A stretch of 64,000 nt of DNA from Dichetophora obliterata (Eukaryota > Arthropoda > Insecta > Diptera > Sciomyzidae): positions 77,119,560-77,183,559 of the forward strand of contig OY986438.1 in NCBI GenBank assembly GCA_963920525.1, read 5' to 3'. The notes beneath the pieces were generated by a model, which worked only from the letters and a program-made list of their open reading frames with translations, searched no databases and was not told the origin of the DNA. Both the position numbers and the translations under genes were made by a program. Positions 20,560 to 32,095 of the stretch are shown one piece after another. Within the stretch, counting starts at the first letter, position 1. Every line of letters begins with the position of its first letter.

Positions 20560-20921
20560 TTTTTTCTTCAAGCGCTCATTTTTAATGAACAATTCCAAAC
20601 GAACGTTTGTTGCTTTTTGTTGTTGTGTGAAAACTTCGTTCAAAAAATACAAAGCTCACAAATTTATCAGTGATAAAAAAACGATGCAAGCAGAGCGTTC
20701 CTTTTTCGATTGCGAACATTCGTCAACTTTTAAATTTTTTGTTTGAAAAATTCTCACACACAGCAAAAAGCGAACGATAAGATTGTATTTTAATCAATTG
20801 CGAATTGTCAGTTTTATCTACAAAAGTAATCCATGGATTTTCAAGATAGATATCTCGTTGAATAAGTAAGAGCAAAATCGTTCTTTCGGTACAAATAATA
20901 ACTAGTTTTGTAGGAAAATAT

Positions 20922-21887
20922 TTATTTATTTAATTATTAAGAAGTTAATACTAATTATAAAAATTAAATTAACTTATGCGAATAAAGCTATAGCGACTAG
21001 GTCCTTAAGCTTGGTAATACTATGAGATCAAGTAGGGTATATGTAATAATAATATAATTAAATCTAGAATATTTCGAGTGAGTAATATAATAATATCAGT
21101 GATTCCACAACATGTGTAGTTTTTTTTCAAATGTACATAGTACATGTTTTAAACAATATATTCTTATATATATACAATATACAATTATGCATATTGATGT
21201 TGATTATATCAGATGATAAAGGTTACATTGTTTTAGATATTTAATAATGTTGGTAATGTTTTTTTGAGAAGGATTTGATAGAGTTGATATAGGATTGGAG
21301 TGTGGATATATTTGTCTTCTAGTGTTTTCAAAGTGCAGGCAGTCGGAAAGGAAATGTTGGATGGATTTAATTACGTTATTATTGCAGAATGTACATTGTG
21401 GGGAAATATTTTTGTTTATATAGTGTTCATGGGTTAATTTGGAGTGTCCTAATCGTATTCGTTCGATTTTAATTAAATCTGGTCTGTTAAATAGGGTAGT
21501 ATGATTGAATTTAAGGAAATTGTTTATGTTTATTTTGTTACTATTGATAGTTTTATACCATTGAGATGTGTGGGTCAATTCGGAGAGTTTATTTTTGTTA
21601 TAGAATCTCTTGAGGTACTTAACAATATCTTTTTGGTTGAGGTTAGGAGTGTAATGAGGGGAGATTTGGATGCAAATTTAGCTGCTTTATCAGCAAATTC
21701 GTTGCCTATGATCTGTGTATGTCCGGGGATCCAAATGATAACGATTCTTGGATAGTTGGTAAAGAGGATTGTTCTGATAATATTAGGGTAGTAGTTCTGA
21801 TTTTCATTATTTTGAATTGCTTCAGTTGCTGATAAGGAGTCTGTACAAATAGCGAAGTTACCCTTCTTATCTTTTATTTGGTACAAG
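20922..21887 (-). pseudogene. I-like LINE ORF2, C-terminal piece (RNase H second half, C-terminal finger, tail)
   Basis: On the minus strand, 21886-21575 carries the second half of RNase H: the catalytic ICTDSLSATEAI and the final VIIWIPGHTQIIGNEFADK. After a stop and frame change, 21578-21204 holds a C-terminal block with CTFCNNNVIKSIQHFLSDC, a CCHC-like finger usual in this LINE group. The 3' end shows a short (TAAA)n-type tail at about 20922-20935. The first half of the RNase H lies 4.66 kb away at 26544, on the other side of the inserted TIR element. Confidence 0.85.
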
Positions 21888-22976
21888 CAAAGATTATATA
21901 GTATAAAGATGTGCCACGTAGAACATTAAAAAGTAACAAATATTTTTCAGATCAATACGTAAGCTTTTATTAGCGCGATGAAAAAGCTTTCTTGAGAGAA
22001 AAGTTTCCAATCCTTGCATGCACATTCTCTCTGCAATGCTCTGTCACTCTTCACTCCACAATGCTTCACAGCATAGATCACCACTGCATGGTTTCTCATA
22101 GCTAGCGAGAGTCGTGAAATTTAATGTTGTAATTGTTTTTACGTTGTTGTTGTTGTTGTTGGAACCAAGCAGTTGTGATCTCTGCTTGACAGCAACATGT
22201 TTTTGTTTGTTTGCATTATTTTCATGATAATTTCCTTATTTTGTGCGAAGCAAATTTTTCTTATTCACTGCTTGCTATTAATATTGCCTATTTTTGATTG
22301 ACTATCAGCCAAAGCAGTAAAATCTGCATATAAATTCAGAATCTTAAGGAAAACTGAATAACGACATACAAATCCATCTAATGAATTCAAAATTGCTTAT
22401 AAATAAAATTTTTAATTCACATTGAATTTTACAAAATTGATTAGTAATTAATTTAAAATATTTTTTTTCGTTATTCAGAATAATTAATTATTTTTTATTC
22501 ATATGAATTCTATTTGCAAAGAATACAATTTAAAAAGAATTTAATATTTTTCAATAATTAATTTTTTGTACATTATTTATTTTTTTTATTCATTGCCTAT
22601 TCATGTGTTATTCATTATTATTTTTATAGTAATTAGTAATATTTTATTTATTATTATTTGGTTCCATACTCAAAAGTGAATAACAAGATTTTTTTTTTCA
22701 TTTTATTTATTATTTAAAAGTGAATGAAAAATTAGAAATGAATATGAAATTTATTATGAATAAAAAATTAATAAAAAAATTGATAGCGAACATTTAATTC
22801 ATAAAATAGTAGTGAATAACTAAATTTTTTATTCATTGTATTTTTTATTTAAAAGTGAATAACAAATTAATAACAGTGGTAAACAATTTAAAAAAAGTTT
22901 GCGCGACAAAAACGACATTGCTAGTTCGATTGAGTATTTTTTCTAGATAATAAAAATTATTAAGACCAAGTTGGTT

Positions 22977-23196
22977 CGAATTTTTTTAGAAGAATTTTTC
23001 AACTTTTTTGAGTTTTTAAAAATATTACCCCAGTTATGATCCTATAACTCCAAAAGTATTCATTTATTATACAAGTTTTATAAATATTTACAAATGTGAC
23101 ATTTATACCTTTTATTAAAGCTATTATTTATACGATTTTTGTAGACATTTTCTGAATACTACATTTGTGAGAGTTTAAAATATACCGTTTATTTGA
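22977..23196. repeat. Left half of an internal inverted repeat (pairs with 25095-25315)
   Basis: Blocks such as GATCCTATAACTCCAAAAGTA and CTACATTTGTGA occur here and, in reverse complement, at 25095-25315. The arms are diverged but collinear for about 220 bp. Between them lie the tandem repeat and the mariner. Confidence 0.7.
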
Positions 23197-23694
23197 CATT
23201 TCCCATTTTTTAACATTGTTAACAAATAAAATATTTTAACGAATATATTAAGGTAAAAAGTATGATTGTAGTAGGTTGGATATTAACGTATTTCGGTTTT
23301 AGTAAAAATACTCAAAACTACCTGCATCAAAGTCGACGTGGTGAGTTCGTACTAAACAAATTCTTCTGACTTTAAAAACCAAATTATCATATATTTAACA
23401 AAAGATTTTGTTTGCAAACAATATTCTTAGCGTTTTTAGCTAAATTTAAAAATCCCTAAACCGCAATTTTACATTATAATAGGATTTGCAACACTGTAAA
23501 CTTTTTAAAATGAGTCATAGCAGAATATTTTTACAACATTCATGATTTTAAATTTTTATTTGTTTTCTTGATATAATCAGTTTTATACTTGGATACACTT
23601 CCTGGATTATTTTGAATTGCCCTGGAAATGAGTAAAATAACAGAAATAACGTAAACAAAGATACGTCAAAAATAAATCAAAACAAAACAACGAA

Positions 23695-24104
23695 ATCTTC
23701 GCGCCGGTATAAATAACTAGCTGAAACACTGTGTGTTGCTGCCACGCCCCCGTTGCCAAACGCCCATAACATGCTATTAGTGAAACGGCACGAGTAAATT
23801 GTGGTCGAGTACCGAATTCCGGGGCTGTGCAGCGACCTATAACTCCAAAGCTATTCAATATAAAAAAATTTCAGTTGTGTGGGAAGGGTAACGCCCATAA
23901 AATTTTATCAGTGAAACGTGTAAATTGTAGTCGAATACCGAGTTTCGAGGCTATGCGACCTATAACTCCAAAGCAATTCGATATCGCAAATTTGGGTGGT
24001 GTAGGAAGTGCCACGCCTCCTTGCCCAACACCCATCACATGTTATCAGAGAAACCTTTCTTGTTAAATGTGGTCGAATACCAAATTCTGAGGCTTTTCGA
24101 AATA
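23695..24104. repeat. Tandem repeat of about 132-136 bp, three and a half units
   Basis: Units recur with AACGCCCATAA or AACACCCATCA at about 23759, 23891 and 24027, each followed by TATCAGTGAAAC-like, GTGGTCGA(G/A)TACC and GACCTATAACTCCAAAGC blocks. The last unit is split by the mariner at 24105-25013 and resumes at 25016 with a shared GATATCGCA segment. Confidence 0.8.
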
Positions 24105-25013
24105 AAGCGTCCGCCATATAACTTTTTTTTTTAAATTCTATAAAAAAAACTACTGAATATTTTTTCAAATTTCTTCTTTCATTTGAAAGTATAATCCTTC
24201 CGGTTAATAATAAAAAATAATTTCATTCAAATGGCTGCCTCGGCTGGCCATGCAGTAGCCTACACGATCGGTCCAATTTTTAAGCACATTATCGATTGTG
24301 TGCAGCTGTATTTCACCAATGGCTTCACGAATATTGTCCTTTAAAGCGTCAATTGTCTCTGGCTTGTCGGCGTAACACTAATCTTTGACGGTAACCCACA
24401 AATAATAGTCCAACGGTGTCAAATCGCAGCTCCGAGGTGGCCAAACGACATCAGCTCTGCGACTGATAATGCGATCTTCAAAAACAGGGCGCAAAACATC
24501 GAGTGTAGCTTCGGCTGTGTGGCACGTAGCGCCGTCCTGTTGAAACCAAATGTTGCCAATATCCTCCTCTTCAATTTTTGTGAATTCGTTCAACATGGCT
24601 CGATAACGATCGCCATTGACTGTAACGGCCACTCCTTGCTCATTTGCGAAGAAAAATGGCCCAATTATGCCTCTGGACCAAAATCCGCACCAAACAGTGC
24701 CTCGTTTTGGGTTCAGCGGCTTTTCAATGTATGCGTGCGGGTTTTCTGTGCCCCAAATGCGACAATTTTGCTTGTTTACATACCCGCCACGATCAAAATG
24801 AGCTTCATCTGAAAAGATGATATTGTTGGCAAAATCGGCATTATGATTTTCAAAGTAAGGTCGCAATATTTCCCAGCGTTGTTTAAGCGTATACACAACC
24901 ATATTCGTTCAGCGGAACAATAAAACTAATTATCTGTCAAATCAGACATGAGTTAAGTGTTACCATTCACGAAATAAGCACTAGTTGAAAAAAAAGTTAT
25001 ATGGCGGACCCTG
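24105..25013 (-). mobile_element. DD41D (rosa-like) mariner, copy 2, internally deleted
   Basis: TA flanks the element at 24103-24104 and 25014-25015. Both ends carry GTCCGCCATATAACTTTTTT in inverse orientation. Length is 909 bp because part of the N-terminal coding region is deleted. It sits at a TA in the third unit of a tandem repeat, where intact units show the empty site. Confidence 0.92.
24378..24902 (-). pseudogene. DD41D mariner transposase with N-terminal deletion
   Basis: The frame starts MVVYTLKQRWEILRPYFENH and then jumps directly to the catalytic core, so most of the helix-turn-helix DNA-binding region is missing. All three catalytic Asp are visible: IIFSDEAHFDRGG, IWFQQDGATCHTAE and LTPLDYYLW, with 41 residues between the second and third. 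A TAG at 24378-24380 replaces the expected Lys codon and cuts the C-terminus, although homologous sequence continues to about 24215. The deletion complements that of copy 1: each keeps what the other lacks. Confidence 0.92.
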
Positions 25014-25015
25014 TA

Positions 25016-26543
25016 TAATTATAAAGCTATCCGATATCGCATATTTGGCTTGAATAGGAGGTAATTTTGAGCATTAACCATATTTTTTAAACTCTTTCAC
25101 AAATGTAGTATTTAGAATATTTTTACAAAAATCGTTAGATCAATACAAAAGATAGCTTAAATAAAAGATATAAATGTTTTATTTGCAAACATGTACAAAT
25201 TGTAATATGAAAAAATACTTTTAAAGTTATAGGATATTTTTCAAAACTAAAAAAAAATCGAAAAAATCTTTGAAAATTCTCTAATTCTTTTCGAATTGCA
25301 TTCTTTCTATAACACTCATATAATTTAACACAAAGTTTATATTAATATAACTTATTTTCTGGTTTGTTTGTTTAATTGGCATTTGTACAAATCTAAATGA
25401 CTTAACGGACACTGTGCATCCTATATGAGATTGTAACATACTTAGTTTTGATCACGCTCCTTCCACCCATATCCACTTACGTAAATTTTGATATTGAAAA
25501 TCTTTCTTTAAAAAATTTTTTCGCAAATAAAATTTAAAAAATTTCAGAATTTTAAAACCAAAAACATTCACATATCTTTAGAATTTCAGAAATTTTTGGT
25601 ACAACGACTTTTTTATAAAACATCGTTCCCAAGAATGAGAAAGAAACGACATGCAAATCAAAACTTTGACTTTCGATGCAAGTATGTCCGCTTTTTTAAA
25701 TATATTTAATTTAAATTTTTTGATCAAAGTTTTAATAATAGCACTTTACAAAAATAGTTTCAACTGTAGCGTTAGGTCTTGTATTCTTTAATTTTTTTTT
25801 TTCAAAAACGGGCCAAAATATTGAATTTTTACTCAAAAAATGATTAAAAAAATGTCTTATATGTATAAATAAGAACAATTGAAAATTGCATATCTGAGTA
25901 CTTTTCATAAAGTAAAGCATGTATTTGCAATAATATAATAAAAATATATAAAAGTAGTTAAATAAAAAAATTTTCCGCAAAAAAAAACTTAAAAAATATT
26001 GCTTACAAATTATTCGCTGCTAAGCTTCAACTAATGGAATCGCCCTTACAATAATATAACACTAAAAATATCATGTGGCAAAACGGCAAAAAAACCAAGT
26101 CAACACACAAAATTATGTCATCCTAGATTATGTCATCTTTATGATATTATATTCTTGAAATTATATAACAAAAAAATAAGAGATAATGCAAAAAATATAA
26201 TAACTTTCAATTATATAATGTTCGTACGGTAGTTAAGTAAAAAAATTGCATACATTTTTTAAGTAAAACCTAATGAAATTCTGCTACATTTTGTTGGCAG
26301 CTATATCGTCTATTCAGATGTTTCGTGCATCAAATCTTTACATATCATTTCTATTGCTTTTCAATATTATGCTCACATTTGCTCACATTGTCGCTTACTT
26401 ATTCTCTCGCTCTCAAAAGCTTTAAATAGTTCGCTAGCTGACTCTCATAAAGCTTCTATGTGGATTTATGATAAATCCACATTCAAATTTTACTGTGCCA
26501 CTTGCTTGTATGGCGGTGGCACATCTTCCTATTATATTATCTG
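25016..26543. other. Right part of the 4.66-kb TIR element, no gene
   Basis: After the repeat fragment at 25016-25060 and the right inverted-repeat arm (25095-25315), the sequence is AT-rich with no coding motif up to the right terminal repeat, which ends at 26543. Confidence 0.6.
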
Positions 26544-27119
26544 TGGTACAAGTCTTCGAGGATAGCGATTATTTCAGCTGAGAATACTGAGGTATAGTGG
26601 GGAAGATGGGCAATTTTAATGACGGAATTGGAGGTAGTTACACTATATGTGATGTTGTCGTTGGTTTTGGATCCGTCAGTGTAGATGAAGTTGTAGTTAT
26701 GAAATTTTTCTTGAATTTCACGGAAGCCTTGTTGGTTCACGGCAGAAGGGGTAGTTAGTTTAGTGGAGTTGGATAGATTCGTTATTATATAATCATTTTT
26801 GATGGACGCTGGGGGTATCATTGAGGTTGGATTTTTTATTGGATTGTGTGGTATGTTTAGTTTATTACAGATTGAGATGGTTCTCTGTAGTGCTGACTGA
26901 ATTCTTGGAGATTTTTTTTATTTAGTAGCTTTGTTGATTAAGTTGTATAAAGGAGAATCGTAACTTTGCATGAATGATTTAAATAGTTTTGATAAGTTTA
27001 GGTCTCTCCTAACTTCTATAGGTTTTATGTTGGATTCGTAAAGTAAATTGTTGATGGGAGCGGTTCTGAATGCACCCAGTGCCAATCTTATTGCTGAATG
27101 GTAAATTGTTTTTAATTTG
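26544..27119 (-). pseudogene. I-like LINE ORF2, middle piece (post-RT region and RNase H first half)
   Basis: Minus-strand reading gives LKTIYHSAIRLALGAFRT and an IEVRRDLNLSKL block, typical of the region between RT and RNase H in I-type LINEs. The RNase H starts with YNFIYTDGSKT and SAEIIAILED. A TAA at 26918-26920 interrupts the frame. The piece is bounded at 27119 by the palindromic element and at 26544 by the TIR element. Confidence 0.88.
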
Positions 27120-28881
27120 TTATGTTGACTTTATATGATTTAAATACAAATTCTAAATGTTTGATAGTTTAAATCATACTTGATTTTAAATACAAATTCT
27201 AGTTGTTTGATAGTTTAAAATCGTTTATTGAGCTTAAGGTCAAAGTTAGAACAATTAATTGTTCTAACGAATCTTTCCAAAGAAACAACAACAACAACAA
27301 AGTTTTCAATATGAAAAGGAAAAAATCACTAGCTGATTTTATTGCAATTTCGGCCCGGCTAAAGGCTTCATCAGGAATCTTTGTGATACCCGTGCAAACG
27401 CGCACTAACGCACTGCACCACAGGGGCGATGAGATTTGAAGTGTCAATTTCTCAGTTTTTCTCAATTTCATAATTTCACATTTGTTGTTGTATTTTTGCT
27501 TTAATTTAGTCTCTATGCTTATCTTATTATATGTATTCCAACAGCCTGCTGAAAGTCTCCACTAACAAAGCCTGTTTACTGAAGTTGTTTTTATATTTTT
27601 GCTGATATTGTTTTCAGCTGTTTCCGTTTGGTCGAGCTCTACCATTTGATTAAAGTTTTTTCCTAAATGACCTCTTTATTTATTATGTCGACTTTATATG
27701 ATTTAAATAAAAATTCTAAATGTTTGATAGTTTAAATCATACTTGATTTTAAATACAAATTCTAATTTTTTGATAGTTTAAAATCGTTTATTGAGCTTAA
27801 GGTCAAAGTTAGAACAATTAATTGTTCTAACAAATCTTTCCAAAGAAACAACAACAAAGTTTTCAATATGAAAAGTAAAAAATCACTAGCTGATTTTATT
27901 GCAATTTCGTTCTAACTTTGTTCTTAATTTCAATTTCTTTGTTCAATTAATTGTTCTAACTTTGACCTTAAGCTCAATAAACGATTTTAAACTATCAAAC
28001 AACTAGAATTTGTATTTAAAATCAAGTATGATTTAAACTATCAAACATTTAGAATTTGTATTTAAATCATATAAAGTCAACATAATAAATAAAGAGGTCA
28101 TTTAGGAAAAAACTTTTATCAAATGGTAGAGCTCGACCAAACGGAAACAGCTTAAAACAAAATCAGCAAAAATCTAAAAACAACTTCAGTAAACATGCTT
28201 TGTTTGTGGAGACTTCCAGCAGGCTGTTGGACTACATGTAATAACATAAGCATTAGAGCACCCACAAGATATATGGAAAATGCCTTTTTCTGATTTTCTT
28301 CGCTCCCCGTAAACTTTCCGTTAGATTGAGGCTAAAAAATAAGATTTGCAAAAAAAACTAGACTTCGGTAGTGGAAAAAACCCAGGCCCCCGGAGCTTTT
28401 ATACCCAAAAACGGTCAAAAAATGGTGCATGGCTTAACTACTCTATAACTCGTTAAATAACAGTTTTACGCTACTATATTACGTAAACATTTTTATGCAC
28501 AAGAAAACGACAAATATTTTTTTCATAAGCAATGTTGACCTTAGAATGACCTTTCATGGTGTTTTAAGGTGCCAAAGTCACAATTTAGAGGTTACTTTTT
28601 TTTGAACGCCCCTCGTAAATTTTTGGACCGAGATATTTCTGGACAATAAACACCACGTTATGGAGAATTAAATGAAGTTTCTTCCAAAGCTAACCATTTT
28701 TGAAAATATTGATTTTTAAAGTCGTGAGAGTGTTTTAAGTTTTTTCAAATCTGACTTTCTTCACTCTAAGCACATTTTCAGTTATTGAAGCAATATAATA
28801 ATATTTTCAGATGAATGAATTAAATTTGCTAATGTACTGCTAGGGCTTAATGAACCTGCTACTGTACACTATATTGCTAGT

Positions 28882-29239
28882 TGTTAGATTATGCCATGTT
28901 TTAAATAAAACAATATCTATTTAAGTTTTATATTTGACAACCAAAGTTCAGTTTTATTTTCAGTCAAATATATTTATCCTCGCAACTTGCCGATCTTTAC
29001 ACTGTCGCAGCTAAACAAGAAGTAAGTTAAAAGATAAACGATAAAACTAAAGAAGCGTGTGTATAAGTACAAAACGAAAACAACAGTTATACCTCCATGC
29101 AATGTAGACTTGCAGATATTAGCTGTCTCACTTACTCTTCTTCAGTTGAGATACAGATAATGTAGCTTTTGCTTTGCATACGAATTTCACAACGCTCAAT
29201 TCAAATAGTACAGTGACCAGAATTCGTGTGCATTCAACA
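28882..29239. mobile_element. Solo LTR, 358 bp
   Basis: The sequence starts TGTTAGATTATGCC and ends GTGCATTCAACA, has TG...CA ends, and is flanked by CTAGT at 28877-28881 and 29240-29244. It interrupts the left terminal inverted repeat of the hAT-like element; the right repeat at about 32096-32110 shows the uninterrupted sequence with a single CTAGT. No internal retroelement sequence remains. The 5-bp duplication fits BEL/Pao or copia-type elements. It does not match the LTRs of elements A, B or C. Confidence 0.9.
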
Positions 29240-29548
29240 CTAGTCTATGAAAACACATAACATTGAAAAAAAAATCAACAGCGATCTATTTTAAAATATA
29301 GAAAATAACGGTGTAATCGTGATAAAAAGGTATTAAAATTTGTTTAAAAGTGATTTCTTGTGAAAAAAAAAAATAATCATATAACATAAGAGTGCAACCA
29401 AAACTGCGTACTTGATTGGTAAGTATTATGATATTATTTCTTATTGTATAATTTCCAATGGTCATGTAACTTACCTTGTTGCAGGCAGAAAAAAGAATTT
29501 TTAACCAATTTTTAACCAAAAAGAATTTTCAGAAGTTTTAACCAACAG

Positions 29549-31981
29549 ATGCTTCCATGCAGAAGAGACGTTTTTGCTAGAATACTATATATAGTGCAAG
29601 ATAATAATAAAAGTGTTAAAAAAAGTGTTTCTATTGTTGCAAACGAATTATTAGATATCTATACGACCTTCGAAATACCAACAAAAAGAATTGACGGTAT
29701 TGAAAAAATGATTTCACGAAATTTTACAGAGTACAACAAAATTCGAAAGAAAAAAAAATTCATTTCGCGCAAAAGCATTTCTTGATGCATTGGATGTACT
29801 TTTTGATATATCACATGTGGATGCTATCGAAATGTTAAAGAAAGGAAACAAACAGCAAGCAATAGATTTTTTGAGTGAACATCGTGAATCAATGGCGACA
29901 ATGCGTACAAGGTTATCCCTAAACGCTGTGAATCTACCCCAAGATTATCATGCAGGCACTGACGTTTATTCAGAAGCAGAAAGCGAACACAGCGAAAGTG
30001 ATACAAATTCTGAGTCAGGTGAATCTGCGTATGTGCCCCCAAAAAAAATGTTGAAAAGAAACATTGAAGAACCTGTTCAAAAGGTTATTGATGCCGGCTT
30101 GACGCAAGTTTTGGATAGATTCCAATTAAGCAACGTTGGAGCATCCATGATTATTGGTCAAACGGCACACAATTTAGGACACAATGTTATGTCTTTAAAT
30201 ATTTCTCCAGAGCACATCAGATTACAACGCCGTAAGTACAGAGAAATCATTTTCAAAGACATAAAGGATCAGTTTCCTGCAAACGCCATATTCACCGTGC
30301 ATTGGGACGGTAAAATATTAGAAGATTGCACAGGACTTCATGCTTTAACATGCAACAGATTGGCGATTATTTTGTCTTCGTCTGGCATTTCGAAAGTTCT
30401 AAGAATTCCAAAAGTCCTAAAACAAACAGGCGCGATCGAAGGTGCTGCAGTTCATTCAGCGTTAATGGATTGGAGTGTGGAAAAAACTGTTATGGCAATG
30501 TTCTTTGATACCACAGCCAGCAATACCAGTAATTCTATTGGAGCTTGCGCTATTCTAGAACAAAAACTTAACCGGCGCCTGTTACACTTTGCTTGCAGAC
30601 ATCATATCATGGAATTGCTGGCTGGAGCAGCATTCAAAGTAGCTGTTGAGCCGACAACATCAGGTCCAAAAATGATTTTATTCGAAAAATTTCGGAAGTC
30701 ATGGGCAACACTAAAGCATGAGAATTTCGAGCCTGGTACTTCAGATCCAGATGTCGCTAAACATATTCCTGATGACATTCGGAACGATTTAATTTTCTTT
30801 ATTAATAACCAAATTCAGAATAAAGTGGATAGTACTCGACATGATTACATAGAAATGTTGAAATTAACTTTACTATTCCTTGGAGCAGAAATACCAAATT
30901 ATAAAATACCTCAGCCTGGTGCTATCAGTCACGCTAGATGGATGGCAAAAATTATTTACTCCTTAAAAATATTTCTTTTTAGAAAACAATTCACTGTTTC
31001 AACTAAGTATATTTCTGTGGCATTAGCAATAATCGCTTAAGTCGACTTAAGATAGAAGTGAGATATTGATGTAGCTGTGTTCTATGAGTATATCTACATC
31101 TTCACACGAAATCAAGAGAGAGAGTGTGATTCTAGCCAAAGTCATGACACAAAAACCGAAGAAGCTTGCTCAGAACTTATATGGCGATTAAAAATTTTGA
31201 AACGAGAAAACAGACTTAAGTTGTTATTATCTATCGACACAGATTAGCAAGATTTGCTTATAATTTAGTTTTCTTCACTTTCTACTAAAAATTAAAATTT
31301 CAGCTCTACTTTTGAACAATATTCGGAAATTCAGTATATTTGTGGTTCGAATATATTTAAAGAATTGGTTTTTATGTCAAGTGGCACCAAAAGCACCATC
31401 CAATGATTTAAATCTTTATAAAGAACTAGAGAGTTTTAAAAAAATTGATAAAGATATAGCAGAAGCAGTGCAAAAGAAGCTACGTAAACATCTATGGTAC
31501 TTGAATGAAGCCAACATAGCATTAGCTTTCTTCGATGATGAAGTTGATATCGAAATGAAACGGAGAGTGGTATATAATTTAAACAAAGAAGGTCATCCTG
31601 ATAGACCAAAACAGAGCTCAGTGACCTATTGAGGACGTCATGTCTGTCGAATTATGCGACTTTGTTACTAACAATACCTACTACTTTCTCAATACTATTT
31701 TAAATGAACAAATTACAATTGGAACTAAAAATTTTTTGATAACAGATCCTACCATTTGGGAGGACAATGCAAGCTACGTAACTTTTAAAGCATTTGTTAA
31801 AAACTTATTAGTGGTAAATGATATTGCGGAACGAGGAATTGCGCTTATAACTCGATTTAATGCTGTATTAACGCATCAGGAAGAGCAAAAACCGTTTATC
31901 CTGCATACAATGGAGCAACATTGCAAGGATCTGCCATCAAAAAATTTTTCAAAATCAAAATTGATTAAATATTTCAAATAA
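29549..31981 (+). pseudogene. Transposase of the hAT-like element, with intron and frameshifts
   Basis: An N-terminal block (29549-29759) is followed after a +1 frame change in an A8 run (29751-29758) by the main body to about 31006. The RNase H-like core shows FTVHWDGK, a FFDTTASNTSNSIGACA block and the LLHFACRHHIMELL motif, followed by SGPKMILFEKFRKSW. The C-terminal part, 31304-31981, has FVVRIYLKNWF and NLLVVNDIAERGIALITRF, with one more frame change near 31630. Between 31007 (GTATAT) and 31303 (TTTCAG) lies what looks like an intron carrying a MITE; splicing there leaves the frame off by one. I recognise a DDE-type transposase family known from arthropods but not its exact superfamily. 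Confidence 0.85.
31012..31244. mobile_element. MITE in the transposase intron
   Basis: The ends form imperfect inverted repeats: TTTCTGTG-GCAT-AGCAATAA at the left and, complemented, ATCTGTGTCGATAGATAATAA at the right. Flanking TA dinucleotides at about 31010 and 31245 suggest a Tc1/mariner-type duplication. A truncated relative is at 16915-17075. It carries no ORF. Confidence 0.75.
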
Positions 31982-32095
31982 TCTTACGCCCATAAAATTC
32001 AAAACTTGAAAAATTACGTCATATTAAATTACTTACAACACTATAACATGATGTTTCTTTCTTTCATAATTTTTTTTCAGAGTTATGTGTTTTCA

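Larger units (their letters stand above)
15131..20921. mobile_element. Long-inverted-repeat (foldback-like) element hosting later insertions
   Basis: The left sequence from 15131 (TTTTCCTACAAAACTAGTTA, then a block with ATTCAACGAG and AATCCATG) is repeated in inverse orientation at 20921 going down to about 20815. The match resumes beyond the inserted mariner: 16500-16720 pairs with about 20560-20760, sharing blocks such as CTCTGCT-GC-TCGT-TTTTTATC and CAACGAACGTTC. The arms are roughly 350-400 bp once the mariner is removed and are clearly diverged, so this is an old copy. No transposase of its own is visible between the arms. I could not define a target duplication because the right end abuts the tail of the minus-strand I-like LINE. 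Confidence 0.7.
21888..26543. mobile_element. 4.66-kb terminal-inverted-repeat element with 9-bp target duplication
   Basis: TGGTACAAG is duplicated at 21879-21887 and 26544-26552. The ends are imperfect inverted repeats of about 30 bp that both contain AAGATGTGCCAC. The element interrupts the RNase H of the minus-strand I-like LINE; removing it with one TSD copy puts the two halves back in frame. I find no transposase of its own. Inside are AT-rich stretches, an internal inverted repeat (22977-23196 against 25095-25315), a tandem repeat and a DD41D mariner. The 9-bp TSD with inverted repeats suggests a non-autonomous DNA transposon of a MULE- or foldback-like type; the superfamily is open. 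Confidence 0.85.

Noticed and set aside
20200..20746. Two overlapping plus-strand ORFs of about 100 codons
   Set aside because: Low-complexity AT-rich sequence with no motif; part lies in the right foldback arm. Not supported as genes.
31007..31303. A confidently defined intron in the hAT-like transposase
   Set aside because: The donor and acceptor look good but splicing there shifts the frame by one. A second acceptor at about 31333 keeps frame but would drop conserved residues. Left as unresolved.
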